64,000 bases of DNA from Herbiconiux sp. VKM Ac-1786. GTDB taxonomy: Bacteria; Actinomycetota; Actinomycetes; Actinomycetales; Microbacteriaceae. Positions 10,555 through 19,974 of the stretch are shown in pieces. The notes under the pieces are model-generated. The model saw only the letters and a program-made list of their open reading frames with translations. It did no database searches and had not been told where the DNA came from. The stretch covers positions 124,001 through 188,000 of the forward strand of contig NZ_JADKSG010000001.1 of assembly GCF_015350805.1 (NCBI RefSeq). Reading direction: 5' to 3'. Each line of letters starts with the position of its first letter. Position 1 is the stretch's first letter. Made by a program: the position numbers and the translations under genes.

Positions 10555-11865
10555 ATGAACGCCCTCCTCGACATCGGCATCATCTCCGGACCGTTCGTCA
10601 TCGTCGTCTACGCCCTCGCGGCGGTCGCCGCGGTGCTGCTCGTCGCGGTCCGGCCCTCGACGCGCTGGCGGCGCGGCCGCTGGCTCGGGGCCGCCGCCCT
10701 CGCCCTCGGCGTGGGAGCCCTGATCGGCGTCGGCCTGACGTGGCTGCTGTCCGACACGCTGAACCTGTTCGGGGCGGAGTTCACGCCCGTGGTGCGCATC
10801 TGGATCGCGGTGGGCTTCGCGGGCATCCTGCTCGCCCTCGTCTCGCTCTGGCGGGCGAGCTGGCGCCGCGTGATCGCGAGCCTGCTCGCGGTCGTGCTCT
10901 TCGCCGGCACCACCGCGATGTCGATCAACATCGACTTCGGCCAGTACCCCACGGTGCGCACCGCCCTCGGCATCAGCAGCATCGACGGCACCCTGCCGAC
11001 CCGCCCCACGGCGAACGCCGGCGACGCCCCCACGATCGAGAACTGGACGCCGCCGGCGGACCTGCCCAGCAAGGGCACCGCCGCGCTCACCGACATCCCC
11101 GGCACCATCTCGGGCTTCACGCCCCGGCAGGCGGTCGTCTACCTGCCGCCCGCCGCCCTCGTGGCCAACCCGCCGAAGCTGCCGGTGCTGATCGTCATGT
11201 CGGGCCAGCCGGGCACGCCCGAGGATCCGCTCGTCACCGACAAGCTGCAGCAGTACCTCGACGCCTACGCCGCGGCGCACAAGGGACTCGCCCCGATCGT
11301 CGTCTCACCCGACCAGCTCGGCGCCCCCGACCGCAACCCGATGTGCATCGACTCGAAGGCGGGCGGCAACTCGGCGACCTACCTCACGGTCGACGTGCCG
11401 AACTGGATCCGCGGGCACCTGAACGTGCTCGACAGCCCCGCCGGCTGGGGCGTCGGCGGGCTGTCGCAGGGCGGCACCTGCGCCATCCAGCTGGGGGCGG
11501 CGCACCCGGAGCTGTTCAGCGCCATCCTCGACGCCTCGGGTGAGCTGCACCCCTCCCTCGGCGACGACGCCACCACGATCGCCAAGGGCTTCGACGGCGA
11601 CGCGGCCGCCTTCGCCGCGGCGGCGCCCTCGGCCATCATGGCGGCCAAGGCGCCGTACACCGACATGGTCGCCGTGTTCGGCGTCGGCAGCGCCGACACC
11701 GCCTACCTGCCCGGCATCAAGACCCTCTATGCGGATGCGCAGGCCGCCGGCATGACCGCCACCTACGTCGAGTCGCCCGGCAGCGCCCACGACGCCACGA
11801 GCTGGAGCTACGTGTTCGACAAGGGGCTGACGGTGATCGCCGACGACTGGGGCCTGAACCGATGA
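10555..11865 (+). CDS. Membrane-anchored esterase (alpha/beta hydrolase, Esterase_D-like)
   Basis: 436 residues. Roughly the first 130 form about four hydrophobic helices (ISGPFVIVVYALAAVAAVLL; WLGAAALALGVGALIGVGL; IWIAVGFAGILLALVSLW; VIASLLAVVLFAGTTAM). The rest is a periplasm-facing hydrolase resembling the PF00756 esterase/mycolyltransferase fold. The nucleophile elbow is GVGGLSQGGTCA (GxSxG) near residue 304, and late His-containing text SPGSAHDATSW can supply the catalytic His. The stop overlaps the start of the next gene, an MprF-like transferase, by four bases (ATGA), which strongly suggests a joint role in lipid or cell-envelope modification. Substrate unknown. The ATG at 10555 follows AGGA at about 10 bases. 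Confidence 0.8.
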   Translation: MNALLDIGIISGPFVIVVYALAAVAAVLLVAVRPSTRWRRGRWLGAAALALGVGALIGVGLTWLLSDTLNLFGAEFTPVVRIWIAVGFAGILLALVSLWRASWRRVIASLLAVVLFAGTTAMSINIDFGQYPTVRTALGISSIDGTLPTRPTANAGDAPTIENWTPPADLPSKGTAALTDIPGTISGFTPRQAVVYLPPAALVANPPKLPVLIVMSGQPGTPEDPLVTDKLQQYLDAYAAAHKGLAPIVVSPDQLGAPDRNPMCIDSKAGGNSATYLTVDVPNWIRGHLNVLDSPAGWGVGGLSQGGTCAIQLGAAHPELFSAILDASGELHPSLGDDATTIAKGFDGDAAAFAAAAPSAIMAAKAPYTDMVAVFGVGSADTAYLPGIKTLYADAQAAGMTATYVESPGSAHDATSWSYVFDKGLTVIADDWGLNR

Positions 11866-14411
11866 CGGACACAGCCGGACGCCGGCCGGCCGTCCGCGCG
11901 GTGCTCCGTGCGCTCGGCGTCCGCGCACGATCCGTGCCCGTGACCTGGGTGATCGTCGCCCTCGTGCTCGCGGCGAGCGCCTTCCGACTGACGCTGCGCC
12001 CGGGGCGGGCCCGCGGCGACGTCGACGCCTTCGTCTCGACGGGCTTCGACGCCGTCTTCGTGCACCACGACTGGCTCTCCACCCTGACGTCGGTGTTCTT
12101 CGTGCACAACGCCCTGCTGCTGGCGCCCGTGCTGGCGCTGGTGCTCGTCGGCATCGGCTGGAGCGAGCGGCGGATGGGGCACCTGCGCACCGCCGTCGCC
12201 TTCGTGGTGGTGACCGTGGTGGGCATCGCCCTCGGCCTCGCCGCCCAGGGCTTCGGCATCGGGCTCGATCTCTACGCCTCGGAGATCACCCGCACCCACC
12301 GCATCGTCGACCCGCTGATCGCCGTGACCGGGGTCGTGATGACCGCCAGCGCGTTCTGCGGGCCGCTGCTGCGGCGGCGCATCCGGATCGTCGGCTTCAC
12401 CCTGCTGGCGGTCTTCGTGCTCTACTCGGGCGCGCCGAGCGACCAGTTCCGGCTGTTCGCCGCCGTGGTCGGGCTGGTGCTCGGCTTCGCGCTCGCCCGC
12501 ACCCGGCTGCAGGTGCGCCTGCCGCGCGCGACACGGCGCGAGACCCGCACGCTGCTGGCCGCCGTCGTCGCGGTGACCGCCCTCGGCCCCCTCGTCACGA
12601 TCGCCGCCCCGCAGGGCGTCGGCGTGCTGAACCCGCTCGGGCTGCTGTTCCGCGACCCGCTGCGGGACTATGCCGCGATCGCCGCCCGCTGCCAGACCGG
12701 CGACTACTCGCGCCACTGCGTCGACGCTCTCGCCCTCTCGCGGCTCGACGGGCCCGGGGCCGTGCTGCTCACCCTGCTGCCGCTGGTGGCCCTCCTGGTG
12801 GCCGCCCGGGGCATCCAGCGCGGCCGCCGGGTGGGCCTGCACCTCGCCGTCTGGATCAATCTGGCCCTCGCCCTCTTGGCCGCCGTCTACTACGGCTTCT
12901 TCCCCGTGCTGGCGACCAGCGAGTTCACCCGCTTCCAGGCGACCGCGGCCGAGGACTTCCGCTCCTTCGAGGTCGTCTCGGCTCTCGTGCCGCTCGTGAT
13001 CGCAGCCGCGCTGATCGCCGCCTCGCGGCTGTTCCCGGCCGAGCCCGGGCGGCGGCCCGTGCTCCGCTTCGCGGCCACCGTCGGGCTCGCCGCGCTGGCC
13101 TGCTCGGTGCTCTACCTCGCCGTGGCGTGGATCGTGCGCGACCAGTTCTCGCCCACCGCCTCGCTCTACGAACTGCTGCTCGACCTGCCCGAGCGGTTCG
13201 TGCCCGTCGGCTTCCTCGCCTTCGAGCCGGTCGACATCGTGCCGGTGGGGCCGGTGGCTGTGATCGCCTCCCAGTGGGTGGGGCCGCTGTTCTGGGGGGC
13301 CGTGATCGTGGCGGCGGTGCGCGGCATGCGGAACGCGCATCCGCTCGTCTCGACCGAGTCGGCCTCGACCGAGGAGGGGCGCGTGCGCGAGCTGCTGCAC
13401 GCCGGCTCGGGCGGCACCCTGTCGTGGATGACGACCTGGGAGGGCAATCGCTACTGGTTCGCGCCGTCGGGCGGGGTCGTCGCCTACCGCGTGGTCGGCG
13501 GGGTGGCCGTGACCACGGGCGACCCGCTCGGCCCGCCCGAGACGCAGTCGGCCACCGCGCTGGCCTTTGCCGCGTACTGCGGCGACCACGGCTGGACGCC
13601 CGCGTTCTACTCGGTGACGGATGCGCTGCGGGAGACCCTGCAGAGCGTCGGCTGGTCCTCCCTCCAGGTCGCCGAGGAGACGCTCGTGCGCCCGGCCGGC
13701 TGGTCGCTCGACGGCAAGAAGATGCAGGACATCCGCACCGCGATCAACCGCGCCGCGAAGGAGGGGCTGCGTGCCGAGTGGGTGCGCTACCGGGAGCTGC
13801 CGGCCGCGCAGACGGCGCAGATCCGCGAGATCTCGGAGCTGTGGGTGGCCGAGAAGGAGCTGCCCGAGATGGGCTTCACGCTCGGCGGGCTCGACGAGCT
13901 GATGGACGACGAGGTGCTGCTGATGGTCGGCCTCGACGGCGACGGGCGGGTGCACGGCGTGACGAGCTGGCTGCCCAGCTACGCCGACGGGCAGGTGATC
14001 GGCTGGACCCTCGACTTCATGCGCCGCCGGCCCGACGGCATGAACGGGCTGATGGAGTTCCTGATCGCGCAGACCATCCTGCGGGCGCGCGACGACGGGG
14101 TCGAGTTCGTCAGCCTCTCGGGGGCGCCGCTCGCGGTGGGGCCGGACTCGGCCGCCGCGTCGGGGCCGATGGGGGCGCTGCTCGCGTTCCTCAGCCGAAC
14201 CCTCGAACCCGTCTACGGCTTCCGGTCGCTGCTGCGGTTCAAGCTGAAGTTCCGGCCCGAGTTCCACCGGCTGCACCTGTGCTACCCCGACCCGCTCGCG
14301 CTGCCGGCGATCGGGCTGGCGCTCGGCCGGGCCTACCTGCCGACGCTCTCGGCGCGGCAGGCGGTGCGGAGCTTCGGACGGCAGCCGGAGCCGCACGCCT
14401 CCACGCGCTGA
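11862..14411 (+). CDS. MprF-like bifunctional membrane protein / phosphatidylglycerol lysyltransferase-type (DUF2156)
   Basis: 849 residues. The N-terminal half (to about residue 490) has many transmembrane helices; early ones resemble a rhomboid-like membrane core. The C-terminal part is a DUF2156/LPG-synthase C domain made of paired GNAT-like folds: GGVVAYRVVGGVAVTTGDPL near residue 537, DGKKMQDIRTAINRAAKEG near 616, ELWVAEKELPEMGFTLGG near 663 and FVSLSGAPLAVG near 748. Members of this family transfer amino acids from aminoacyl-tRNA to membrane lipids, which lowers surface negative charge. The amino acid and lipid used here cannot be read from sequence. It is translationally coupled to the preceding esterase, which could act as the opposing aminoacyl-lipid hydrolase. 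Confidence 0.8.
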   Translation: MTDTAGRRPAVRAVLRALGVRARSVPVTWVIVALVLAASAFRLTLRPGRARGDVDAFVSTGFDAVFVHHDWLSTLTSVFFVHNALLLAPVLALVLVGIGWSERRMGHLRTAVAFVVVTVVGIALGLAAQGFGIGLDLYASEITRTHRIVDPLIAVTGVVMTASAFCGPLLRRRIRIVGFTLLAVFVLYSGAPSDQFRLFAAVVGLVLGFALARTRLQVRLPRATRRETRTLLAAVVAVTALGPLVTIAAPQGVGVLNPLGLLFRDPLRDYAAIAARCQTGDYSRHCVDALALSRLDGPGAVLLTLLPLVALLVAARGIQRGRRVGLHLAVWINLALALLAAVYYGFFPVLATSEFTRFQATAAEDFRSFEVVSALVPLVIAAALIAASRLFPAEPGRRPVLRFAATVGLAALACSVLYLAVAWIVRDQFSPTASLYELLLDLPERFVPVGFLAFEPVDIVPVGPVAVIASQWVGPLFWGAVIVAAVRGMRNAHPLVSTESASTEEGRVRELLHAGSGGTLSWMTTWEGNRYWFAPSGGVVAYRVVGGVAVTTGDPLGPPETQSATALAFAAYCGDHGWTPAFYSVTDALRETLQSVGWSSLQVAEETLVRPAGWSLDGKKMQDIRTAINRAAKEGLRAEWVRYRELPAAQTAQIREISELWVAEKELPEMGFTLGGLDELMDDEVLLMVGLDGDGRVHGVTSWLPSYADGQVIGWTLDFMRRRPDGMNGLMEFLIAQTILRARDDGVEFVSLSGAPLAVGPDSAAASGPMGALLAFLSRTLEPVYGFRSLLRFKLKFRPEFHRLHLCYPDPLALPAIGLALGRAYLPTLSARQAVRSFGRQPEPHASTR

Positions 14412-14438
14412 CCGCGGGCGCTTCCCGGGCTGCGGGAG

Positions 14439-14444
14439 TAGCTT
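14439..14444 (+). promoter_or_regulatory. Candidate -10 (TAGCTT), leaderless start
   Basis: TAGCTT ends 7 bases before the ATG of the aldo/keto reductase gene. A GGAG in the gap is too close to the ATG to serve as a ribosome site. Confidence 0.35.
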
Positions 14445-14451
14445 TCGGAGC

Positions 14452-15456
14452 ATGAAGTTTCGATACCTCGGCAACAGCGGACTCAAGATCTCAGAGATCA
14501 CCTACGGCAACTGGCTCACCCACGGCTCCCAGGTCGAGAACGACACGGCCACGCAGTGCGTGCGGGCCGCTCTCGACAACGGCATCACCACCTTCGACAC
14601 GGCCGACGCCTATGCGAACACGGTCGCGGAGCAGGTGCTCGGCGACGCCCTGAAGGGCGAGCGGCGCTCCTCGCTCGAGATCTTCACGAAGGTCTACTGG
14701 CCCACCGGCCCCAAGGGCCCGAACGACACCGGGCTGTCGCGCAAGCACATCCTCGAGTCGATCGACGGCTCGCTCCAGCGCCTCGGCACCGACTACGTCG
14801 ACCTCTACCAGGCGCACCGCTACGACTACGAGACGCCGCTGTTCGAGACGATGCAGGCGTTCGCCGACGTCGTGCGCCAGGGCAAGGCGCTCTACATCGG
14901 CGTCAGCGAGTGGACCGCCGATCAGCTGCGCGAGGGCCACGCCCTGGCCGAGTCGCTCGGCTTCCAGCTGATCTCGAACCAGCCGCAGTACTCGATGCTC
15001 TGGCGCGTGATCGAGGAGGAGGTCGTGCCGGCCTCGAAGGAGCTCGGCATCTCGCAGATCGTCTGGTCGCCGGTCGCGCAGGGCGTGCTCACCGGCAAGT
15101 ACAAGGCCGGGCAGCCGCTGCCCTCGGGTTCGCGCGCCACCGACGAGAAGGGCGGCGCCGACACGGTGAAGTCGTTCCTCACCGACGACATCCTGCAGCG
15201 CGTCGAGAAGCTCGAGCCGATCGCCGCCTCGCTCGACCTCACCATGGCGCAGCTCGCCATCGCGTGGGTGCTCGCCAACGAGAACGTGGCGGCGGCCATC
15301 ATCGGCGCCTCCCGCCCCGAGCAGGTCGCGTCGAACGTCGAGGCCTCGGGCGTCGAGCTGCCGGCCGAGGTGCTGGCGCAGATCGACGACGTGCTCGGTT
15401 CGGCCGCGGTCAGCGACCCGGCGAAGACGACGTCGCCACCGACGCGCGTGGTCTGA
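14452..15456 (+). CDS. Aldo/keto reductase (Kv-beta-like family)
   Basis: NADPH-dependent oxidoreductase of the aldo/keto reductase superfamily, 334 residues, resembling the voltage-gated K+ channel beta-subunit-like subgroup. The TIM-barrel landmarks are present: RYLGNSGLKISEITYGNW at the N-terminus, TFDTADAYANTVAEQVLGDAL with the catalytic Asp and Tyr near residues 45-50, KVYWPTG (Lys), YVDLYQAHRYDYETP with the His, then WSPVAQGVLTGKY and IIGASRPEQVASNVEASG for cofactor binding. It is monocistronic. Substrate unknown; such enzymes reduce diverse aldehydes and ketones. Confidence 0.9.
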   Translation: MKFRYLGNSGLKISEITYGNWLTHGSQVENDTATQCVRAALDNGITTFDTADAYANTVAEQVLGDALKGERRSSLEIFTKVYWPTGPKGPNDTGLSRKHILESIDGSLQRLGTDYVDLYQAHRYDYETPLFETMQAFADVVRQGKALYIGVSEWTADQLREGHALAESLGFQLISNQPQYSMLWRVIEEEVVPASKELGISQIVWSPVAQGVLTGKYKAGQPLPSGSRATDEKGGADTVKSFLTDDILQRVEKLEPIAASLDLTMAQLAIAWVLANENVAAAIIGASRPEQVASNVEASGVELPAEVLAQIDDVLGSAAVSDPAKTTSPPTRVV

Positions 15457-15519
15457 CGCCGCGCGGCGGCCTGCGGCCGGGTCTCGTGCCCGGCCGTGGG
15501 CCGTCTGCCAGCTGGACGT

Positions 15520-16086
15520 TCAATGCGAGGGCATGGGGGTGGGGGTGTTCGTGGGAGTGTTCGTGGGCGTGGGCTTCGCGAGCAGGGCGACCACCACCGA
15601 GCCGCCCTTCGTCGACTGGCGACCCACCTCCTCGAAGCCGAGCCGCGCGTGGAACGCCAGCGATCCCGGGTTCGGCGGCTCGACGTTGACCTCGCAGTCG
15701 ACCTCGGTCGCTCCCCGCGCCCGCGCCTCGGCGAAGACGGCGTCGTAGAGCAGCGGGCCGAGCCCCTCGCCGCGGTGCCCCTCGCCCACGACGATGCGGT
15801 CGACGTAGAGGAAGCCGTCACCCCGCTCCGAGAACCAGCGGTAGTTCTCGCTGGCGTAGTCGGCGCCCGGTGCCAGGGCGAGCACGAAGCCGACGAGCTC
15901 CTCGTCACGGGCATCCGGATGCCCGCCCCGCACCACCCCGGCCGCCAGCGCCGCGGCGCCGACGAGGGCGCCCATCTCCTCGGCGTCGACGTCGTTGACC
16001 GCGGGCACCGCCGCGTGGTTGAGCTCGAGCAGGCGGGGCACGTCGGCCATGGCCAGGGGGCGCACGCGCACGTCGTGGTGGGTCAT
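15520..16086 (-). CDS. GNAT family N-acetyltransferase
   Basis: 188 residues. It starts THHDVRVRPLAMADVPRLLEL, has beta-4 FLYVDRIVVGEGHRGEGLG with the acetyl-CoA pyrophosphate loop, and beta-5 ATEVDCEVNVEPPNPGSLAF followed by HARLGFEEVGRQ. This is the standard GNAT order for N-acetylation of a small molecule or protein; the substrate is not recognisable. The last 16 residues form an odd Thr-Pro-Asn repeat (TPTNTPTNTPTPMPSH) encoded by a GT-rich repeat. The ATG at 16086 lies 6 bases after a TAGGGT hexamer and lacks a ribosome binding site, pointing to a leaderless message. It is convergent with the aldo/keto reductase gene. Confidence 0.85.
   Translation of the reverse strand: MTHHDVRVRPLAMADVPRLLELNHAAVPAVNDVDAEEMGALVGAAALAAGVVRGGHPDARDEELVGFVLALAPGADYASENYRWFSERGDGFLYVDRIVVGEGHRGEGLGPLLYDAVFAEARARGATEVDCEVNVEPPNPGSLAFHARLGFEEVGRQSTKGGSVVVALLAKPTPTNTPTNTPTPMPSH
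15532..15580. repeat. GT-rich short tandem repeat in the GNAT 3' end
   Basis: The plus strand reads GGGGGTGTTCGTGGGAGTG followed by TTCGTGGGCGTGGGC, a degenerate 12-base repeat. It encodes the Thr-Pro-Asn tail of the acetyltransferase and could expand or contract by slippage. Confidence 0.65.
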
Positions 16087-16092
16087 CTGCCG

Positions 16093-16098
16093 ACCCTA
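16093..16098 (-). promoter_or_regulatory. Candidate -10 (TAGGGT), leaderless start
   Basis: TAGGGT on the minus strand ends 6 bases before the ATG of the GNAT gene. The same hexamer with 7-base spacing precedes glgE. Confidence 0.45.
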
Positions 16099-16205
16099 GC
16101 GCCCGCGCGGTGTTCGCTCTGCGCTGATCGGTTCCCGCATCGGGCGGCGGGAGGAATGCGCATCTGGGGGCCGTCATTGACAATAGAGATCGACAGGAGC
16201 TCCGG

Positions 16206-16805
16206 ATGACCGCACGAACCCCCCTCGACACCGAGACCGCCCAGTGGCTGCGCCTGCAGCGCCGCGCCCACCACGAGTTCGGCAGCCGCCTGGCCGCCGT
16301 CGAGGACTGGGACGGCCCGACCCCCGACACCGAGTGGCGCGTGCGCGAGCTCGTGCAGCACGTGATCGAGGAGCAGCAGTGGGTGCCGTGGCTGCTCTCG
16401 GGCCTCAGCACGCGGCAGGCGAAGAGCCGGCTGCGGGCGATCGAGGCCGATCTGCGGCACGAGTGGCACCGCTACTCGCTCGCCGCGACGACCGCGTGGC
16501 AGGATGCGGCGCCCGACTCGGAGGTGAACCTCGCGTCGGACACGGTGACCGTGGTCGAGTACCTCAAGGAGCAGGTGGCGGACGTGACGATCCACAGCTG
16601 GGACCTCGCGCGGGCCGTGGGCGCACCCGAGACGCTCGACGACGACCTCGTCGCGGCCGTCTGGACCGTCTTCGAGCCCCAGCGCGACGCCCTCGAGCTG
16701 AGCGGCCTCTTCGCGTCGCCCGTCCCCGTGCCCGCCGACGCCCCCCTGCAGCTGCGCCTCCTGGCCCTCACGGGCCGCGACGCCCGCCCCGCTCCCGCGC
16801 CCTGA
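16206..16805 (+). CDS. TIGR03086-family metal-binding protein (DinB/mycothiol isomerase-like fold)
   Basis: 199 residues with the look of the actinobacterial TIGR03086 group, related to mycothiol-dependent maleylpyruvate isomerase N-terminal and DinB-type four-helix bundles. Helix one carries RLQRRAHHEFGSRLAAVEDWD, followed by TEWRVRELVQHVIEEQQWV with the conserved metal-ligand His, and VADVTIHSWDLARAVG with a second His-containing helix. The reaction is not known; relatives bind a divalent metal and some use mycothiol. The ATG at 16206 follows AGGAG by about 7 bases. It is convergent with gatB across a perfect 23-bp palindrome. Confidence 0.75.
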   Translation: MTARTPLDTETAQWLRLQRRAHHEFGSRLAAVEDWDGPTPDTEWRVRELVQHVIEEQQWVPWLLSGLSTRQAKSRLRAIEADLRHEWHRYSLAATTAWQDAAPDSEVNLASDTVTVVEYLKEQVADVTIHSWDLARAVGAPETLDDDLVAAVWTVFEPQRDALELSGLFASPVPVPADAPLQLRLLALTGRDARPAPAP

Positions 16806-16834
16806 TCCCTGCCCCCCTGCCCCCTGCCCCGCCG

Positions 16835-16886
16835 GGGTCGCGCAAACGGCCCTTCCCGAGCGGGGGAAGGGCCGTTTGCGCGACCC
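16835..16886. terminator. Bidirectional terminator, GGGTCGCGC-type palindrome (perfect 23 bp)
   Basis: The arms 16835-16857 and 16864-16886 are perfectly complementary over 23 bases (GGGTCGCGCAAACGGCCC then TTCCC) with a 6-base loop. The inner A-tract/stem/T-tract layout fits an intrinsic terminator usable from both sides, serving the convergent TIGR03086 gene and gatB. The outer arm sequence recurs at 26526, 27586 and 31003. Confidence 0.8.
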
Positions 16887-16912
16887 GGAGGCCGGGCGCT
16901 GGGGGCTGGGGG

Positions 16913-18430
16913 CTAGTCCGCCGCGGCGCGCTCGAGCACGAGCTCGCGCACGCGGGCCGCGTCGGCCTGGCCCCTCATCGCCTTCATGACGGCGCCGATG
17001 ACGGCGCCGGCGGCCTGCACCTTGCCGTCCTTGATCTTGGCGAGCACGTCGGGCTGGGCCGCGAGCGCCTCGTCAATCGCCGCGATCAGCGCGCCGTCGT
17101 CGGAGACCACCGCGAGCCCGCGGGCGTCGACGACCTCCTGCGGGGTGCCCTCGCCGTCGATGACACCCTCGAGCACCTGGCGGGCCAGGCGGTCGTTCAG
17201 CGCGCCGCTGTCGATCAGGGTGACGAGAGCCGCGACGTCGGCGGGAGACACCAGCGAGGCGGGCTCGGCCGAGCGCGCGTTCGCGATGCGGGAGATCTCG
17301 CCCGACCACCACTTGCGGGCGGCCGCCGGCGGGGCGCCGGCCTCGACGGTCGAGGTGACCTCGACGAGCAGCCCGGCGTTCTGCACGTCCTGGAACTCCA
17401 GGTCGGTGAAGCCCCACTCCTGCTTCAGCCGGCGGCGACGGGCGGCGGGCGGCTCGGGCAGGGCGGCGCGCAGCTCCTCGATCAGCTCGGCCGAGGGCAC
17501 GACCGGAAGCAGGTCGGGCTCGGGGAAGTAGCGGTAGTCGTCGGCGTCGCTCTTCGGCCGGCCGGCCGAGGTCGTGCCGGTGTCTTCGTGCCAGTGCCGG
17601 GTCTCCTGCGTGATGGTGCCGCCGTCGGCGAGGATCTGCGCCTGGCGCTGGATCTCGTAGCGGATGGCCCGCTCCACCGAACGCAGCGAGTTGACGTTCT
17701 TCGTCTCGGTGCGCGTGCCGAGCGGCGCCGGCGGCTCGCCGGGAGCCGTGCGGGGGCGCAGCGAGATGTTCGCGTCGCAGCGCAGGTTGCCGCGCTCCAT
17801 GCGGGCCTCGGAGATGCCGAGCGCCACCACGATGTCGCGGATCGTCGCCACGTACGCCTTCGCCAGCTCGGGCGCGTCGGCCTCGGCGCCGTAGATGATG
17901 TCGGTGACGATCTCGACGAGCGGCACCCCGGCGCGGTTGTAGTCGACCAGCGAGTACTCGGCGCCCTGGATGCGGCCGGTGGCCCCGCCGACGTGCGTGA
18001 GCTTGCCGGCGTCTTCTTCCATGTGCGCGCGCTCGATCGGCACGGTGAACATGCGGCCGTCGGGCAGCTCGACGTCGACCGAGCCGCCGAAGGCGATGGG
18101 CTCGTCGAACTGCGAGATCTGGTAGTTCTTCGCCAGGTCGGGGTAGAAGTAGTTCTTGCGGGCGAAGCGGCTCGAGGGGGCGATCGAGCATCCGAGTGCC
18201 AGCCCCAGGCTGATGCTGTACCGCACGGCCTCGCCGTTCACCACGGGCAGCGACCCGGGCAGGCCCAGGTCGACCGGCGTGATGTTCGTGTTGGGCTCGC
18301 CGCCGAAGAAGTTCGGCGCGTCGGAGAACATCTTGGTCTTCGTGGAGAGCTCGACGTGCACCTCGAAGCCGAGCACGGGCTCGAACAGCTCGAGGGCCTT
18401 GTCGAAGTCCATCAGTTTCGCGGCGGCCAT
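16913..18430 (-). CDS. gatB: Asp-tRNA(Asn)/Glu-tRNA(Gln) amidotransferase subunit B
   Basis: tRNA-binding and kinase subunit of GatCAB, which converts misacylated Glu-tRNA(Gln) (and Asp-tRNA(Asn)) to the amide form. 505 residues. The N-terminus [20 protein letters not shown] and the metal/ATP-site region [32 protein letters not shown] and [10 protein letters not shown] are present, then the [14 protein letters not shown] signature and the C-terminal YqeY-like helical domain ([19 protein letters not shown] and [11 protein letters not shown]). The ATG at 18430 overlaps the gatA stop as TGATG, so I prefer it over the upstream in-frame extension. It is the last gene of the mnmA-ligA-gat run. Confidence 0.97.
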   Translation of the reverse strand: MAAAKLMDFDKALELFEPVLGFEVHVELSTKTKMFSDAPNFFGGEPNTNITPVDLGLPGSLPVVNGEAVRYSISLGLALGCSIAPSSRFARKNYFYPDLAKNYQISQFDEPIAFGGSVDVELPDGRMFTVPIERAHMEEDAGKLTHVGGATGRIQGAEYSLVDYNRAGVPLVEIVTDIIYGAEADAPELAKAYVATIRDIVVALGISEARMERGNLRCDANISLRPRTAPGEPPAPLGTRTETKNVNSLRSVERAIRYEIQRQAQILADGGTITQETRHWHEDTGTTSAGRPKSDADDYRYFPEPDLLPVVPSAELIEELRAALPEPPAARRRRLKQEWGFTDLEFQDVQNAGLLVEVTSTVEAGAPPAAARKWWSGEISRIANARSAEPASLVSPADVAALVTLIDSGALNDRLARQVLEGVIDGEGTPQEVVDARGLAVVSDDGALIAAIDEALAAQPDVLAKIKDGKVQAAGAVIGAVMKAMRGQADAARVRELVLERAAAD

Positions 18431-19974
18431 CAGACGGCTCCTTCCTGCGCGGCGTTCATCTCGCCCGGAGCGAGATCGGGCGCCTGAGAGATCAGCGTGT
18501 GCCCCCATTTCTGCTCGAGCATCCGCTCGAGTGCCCCGCCGACGCCGTAGAGACGGGCGTCTTCGCGGGCCGGCGCGAGGAACTGGATGCCGACGGGCAG
18601 CCCGTCTTCGCGGGCCAGGCCCACGGGCAGCGAGATGCCGGGGATGCCGGCGAGGTTCGCCGGGATGGTGGCGATGTCGTTCAGGTACATCGCCATCGGG
18701 TCGCCCGTGTTCGCGCCGAGCTTGAACGCGGTGGTCGGTGCGGTCGGCGAGACGAGCACGTCGACACCGGCGAAGGCCGCGGCGAAGTCGCGCTGCACGA
18801 GCGTGCGCACCTTCTGGGCGCTGCCGTAGTAGGCGTCGTAGTAGCCGGCGCTCAGCGCGTAGGTGCCCAGGATGATGCGACGCTTCGCCTCGGCGCCGAA
18901 GCCGACCTCGCGGGTCGCCGCCATGACGTCTTCCACGGTGCCGCCGCCCGGCGGGTTGACTCGCAGGCCGAAGCGCACGGAGTCGAACTTCGCCAGGTTC
19001 GAGGAGGCCTCGGCCGGCATGATGAGGTAGTAGGCCGCGATGGCGTACTCGAGACTCGGCAGGCTGACGTCGACGATCTCGGCGCCGTTCGCGGCGAGCA
19101 GGTCGAGCGCCTCACGGAAGCGCTCGAGCACGCCGGCCTGGAAGCCGTCGCCGTCGAGCTCCTTGATGACGCCGATCTTCAGGCCCTTCACGTCGCCGCG
19201 GCGAACCGCGTCGGCCATGCTCGGCCACTCGTCGGTGAGCGAGGTGGAGTCGCGCGGGTCGTGGCCGCCGATGACGTCGTGCAGCAGCGCCGAGTCGAGC
19301 ACGGTGCGGCTGACGGGGCCGATCTGGTCGAGGCTCGACGCGAGGGCGATGGCGCCGTAGCGGCTCACTCCCCCGTAGGTCGGCTTGACGCCGACGGTGC
19401 CCGTGACGTGGGCCGGCTGCCGGATGGAGCCGCCCGTGTCGCTGCCGAGAGCCAGCGGCGCCTCGAAGCTCGCGACCGCCGCAGCCGAACCGCCGCCGGA
19501 GCCGCCGGGGATGCGCTCGAGGTCCCACGGGTTGTGGGTGGGGCCGTAGGCGGAGTGCTCGGTGGAGGAGCCCATCGCGAACTCGTCCATGTTCGTCTTG
19601 CCGATCGGCACGAGGCCGGCCGCGCGCAGCTTGGTCATGACGGTGGCGTCGTAGGGCGGCACCCAGCCCTCGAGGATCTTCGAGCCGCTCGTGGTGGGCA
19701 TGTCGTTCGTGACGATCACGTCCTTGACGGCGATCGGCACACCGGCGAGCGGATGCAGGACCTCACCTGCGCGACGGCGCTCGTCGATCGCGGCGGCGGT
19801 GCGGCGGCTCAGCTCGGGGGCGGTGTGCAGGAAGGCGTGCACCTCCTCGTCGACGGCGGCGATGCGGTCGAGGTGGGCGTCGGTGGCTTCGACGGCGCTG
19901 ATCTCGCCGCTGGAGAGCTTCTCGGCGAGCGCGGCGGCCGACAGGCGCACGAGCTCGTGGTCGTGGCGGGCCAT
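18430..19974 (-). CDS. gatA: Asp-tRNA(Asn)/Glu-tRNA(Gln) amidotransferase subunit A
   Basis: Glutaminase subunit that releases ammonia for the amidation reaction. 514 residues, amidase-signature family. The catalytic Lys lies in [15 protein letters not shown] near residue 79. The Gly-Ser-rich segment [20 protein letters not shown] supplies the cis-Ser, and [13 protein letters not shown] supplies the Ser nucleophile near 178. I chose the ATG at 19974 because it overlaps the gatC stop as TGATG; a GTG one codon upstream is an alternative. Overlapping ends on both sides show tight coupling with gatC and gatB. Confidence 0.97.
   Translation of the reverse strand: MARHDHELVRLSAAALAEKLSSGEISAVEATDAHLDRIAAVDEEVHAFLHTAPELSRRTAAAIDERRRAGEVLHPLAGVPIAVKDVIVTNDMPTTSGSKILEGWVPPYDATVMTKLRAAGLVPIGKTNMDEFAMGSSTEHSAYGPTHNPWDLERIPGGSGGGSAAAVASFEAPLALGSDTGGSIRQPAHVTGTVGVKPTYGGVSRYGAIALASSLDQIGPVSRTVLDSALLHDVIGGHDPRDSTSLTDEWPSMADAVRRGDVKGLKIGVIKELDGDGFQAGVLERFREALDLLAANGAEIVDVSLPSLEYAIAAYYLIMPAEASSNLAKFDSVRFGLRVNPPGGGTVEDVMAATREVGFGAEAKRRIILGTYALSAGYYDAYYGSAQKVRTLVQRDFAAAFAGVDVLVSPTAPTTAFKLGANTGDPMAMYLNDIATIPANLAGIPGISLPVGLAREDGLPVGIQFLAPAREDARLYGVGGALERMLEQKWGHTLISQAPDLAPGEMNAAQEGAV

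Noticed and set aside
11808-14501. 897-codon minus-strand frame opposite the MprF-like gene
   Set aside because: No recognisable domain, Arg/Gly/His-rich shadow composition, and the plus strand encodes a clear multi-TM plus DUF2156 protein.
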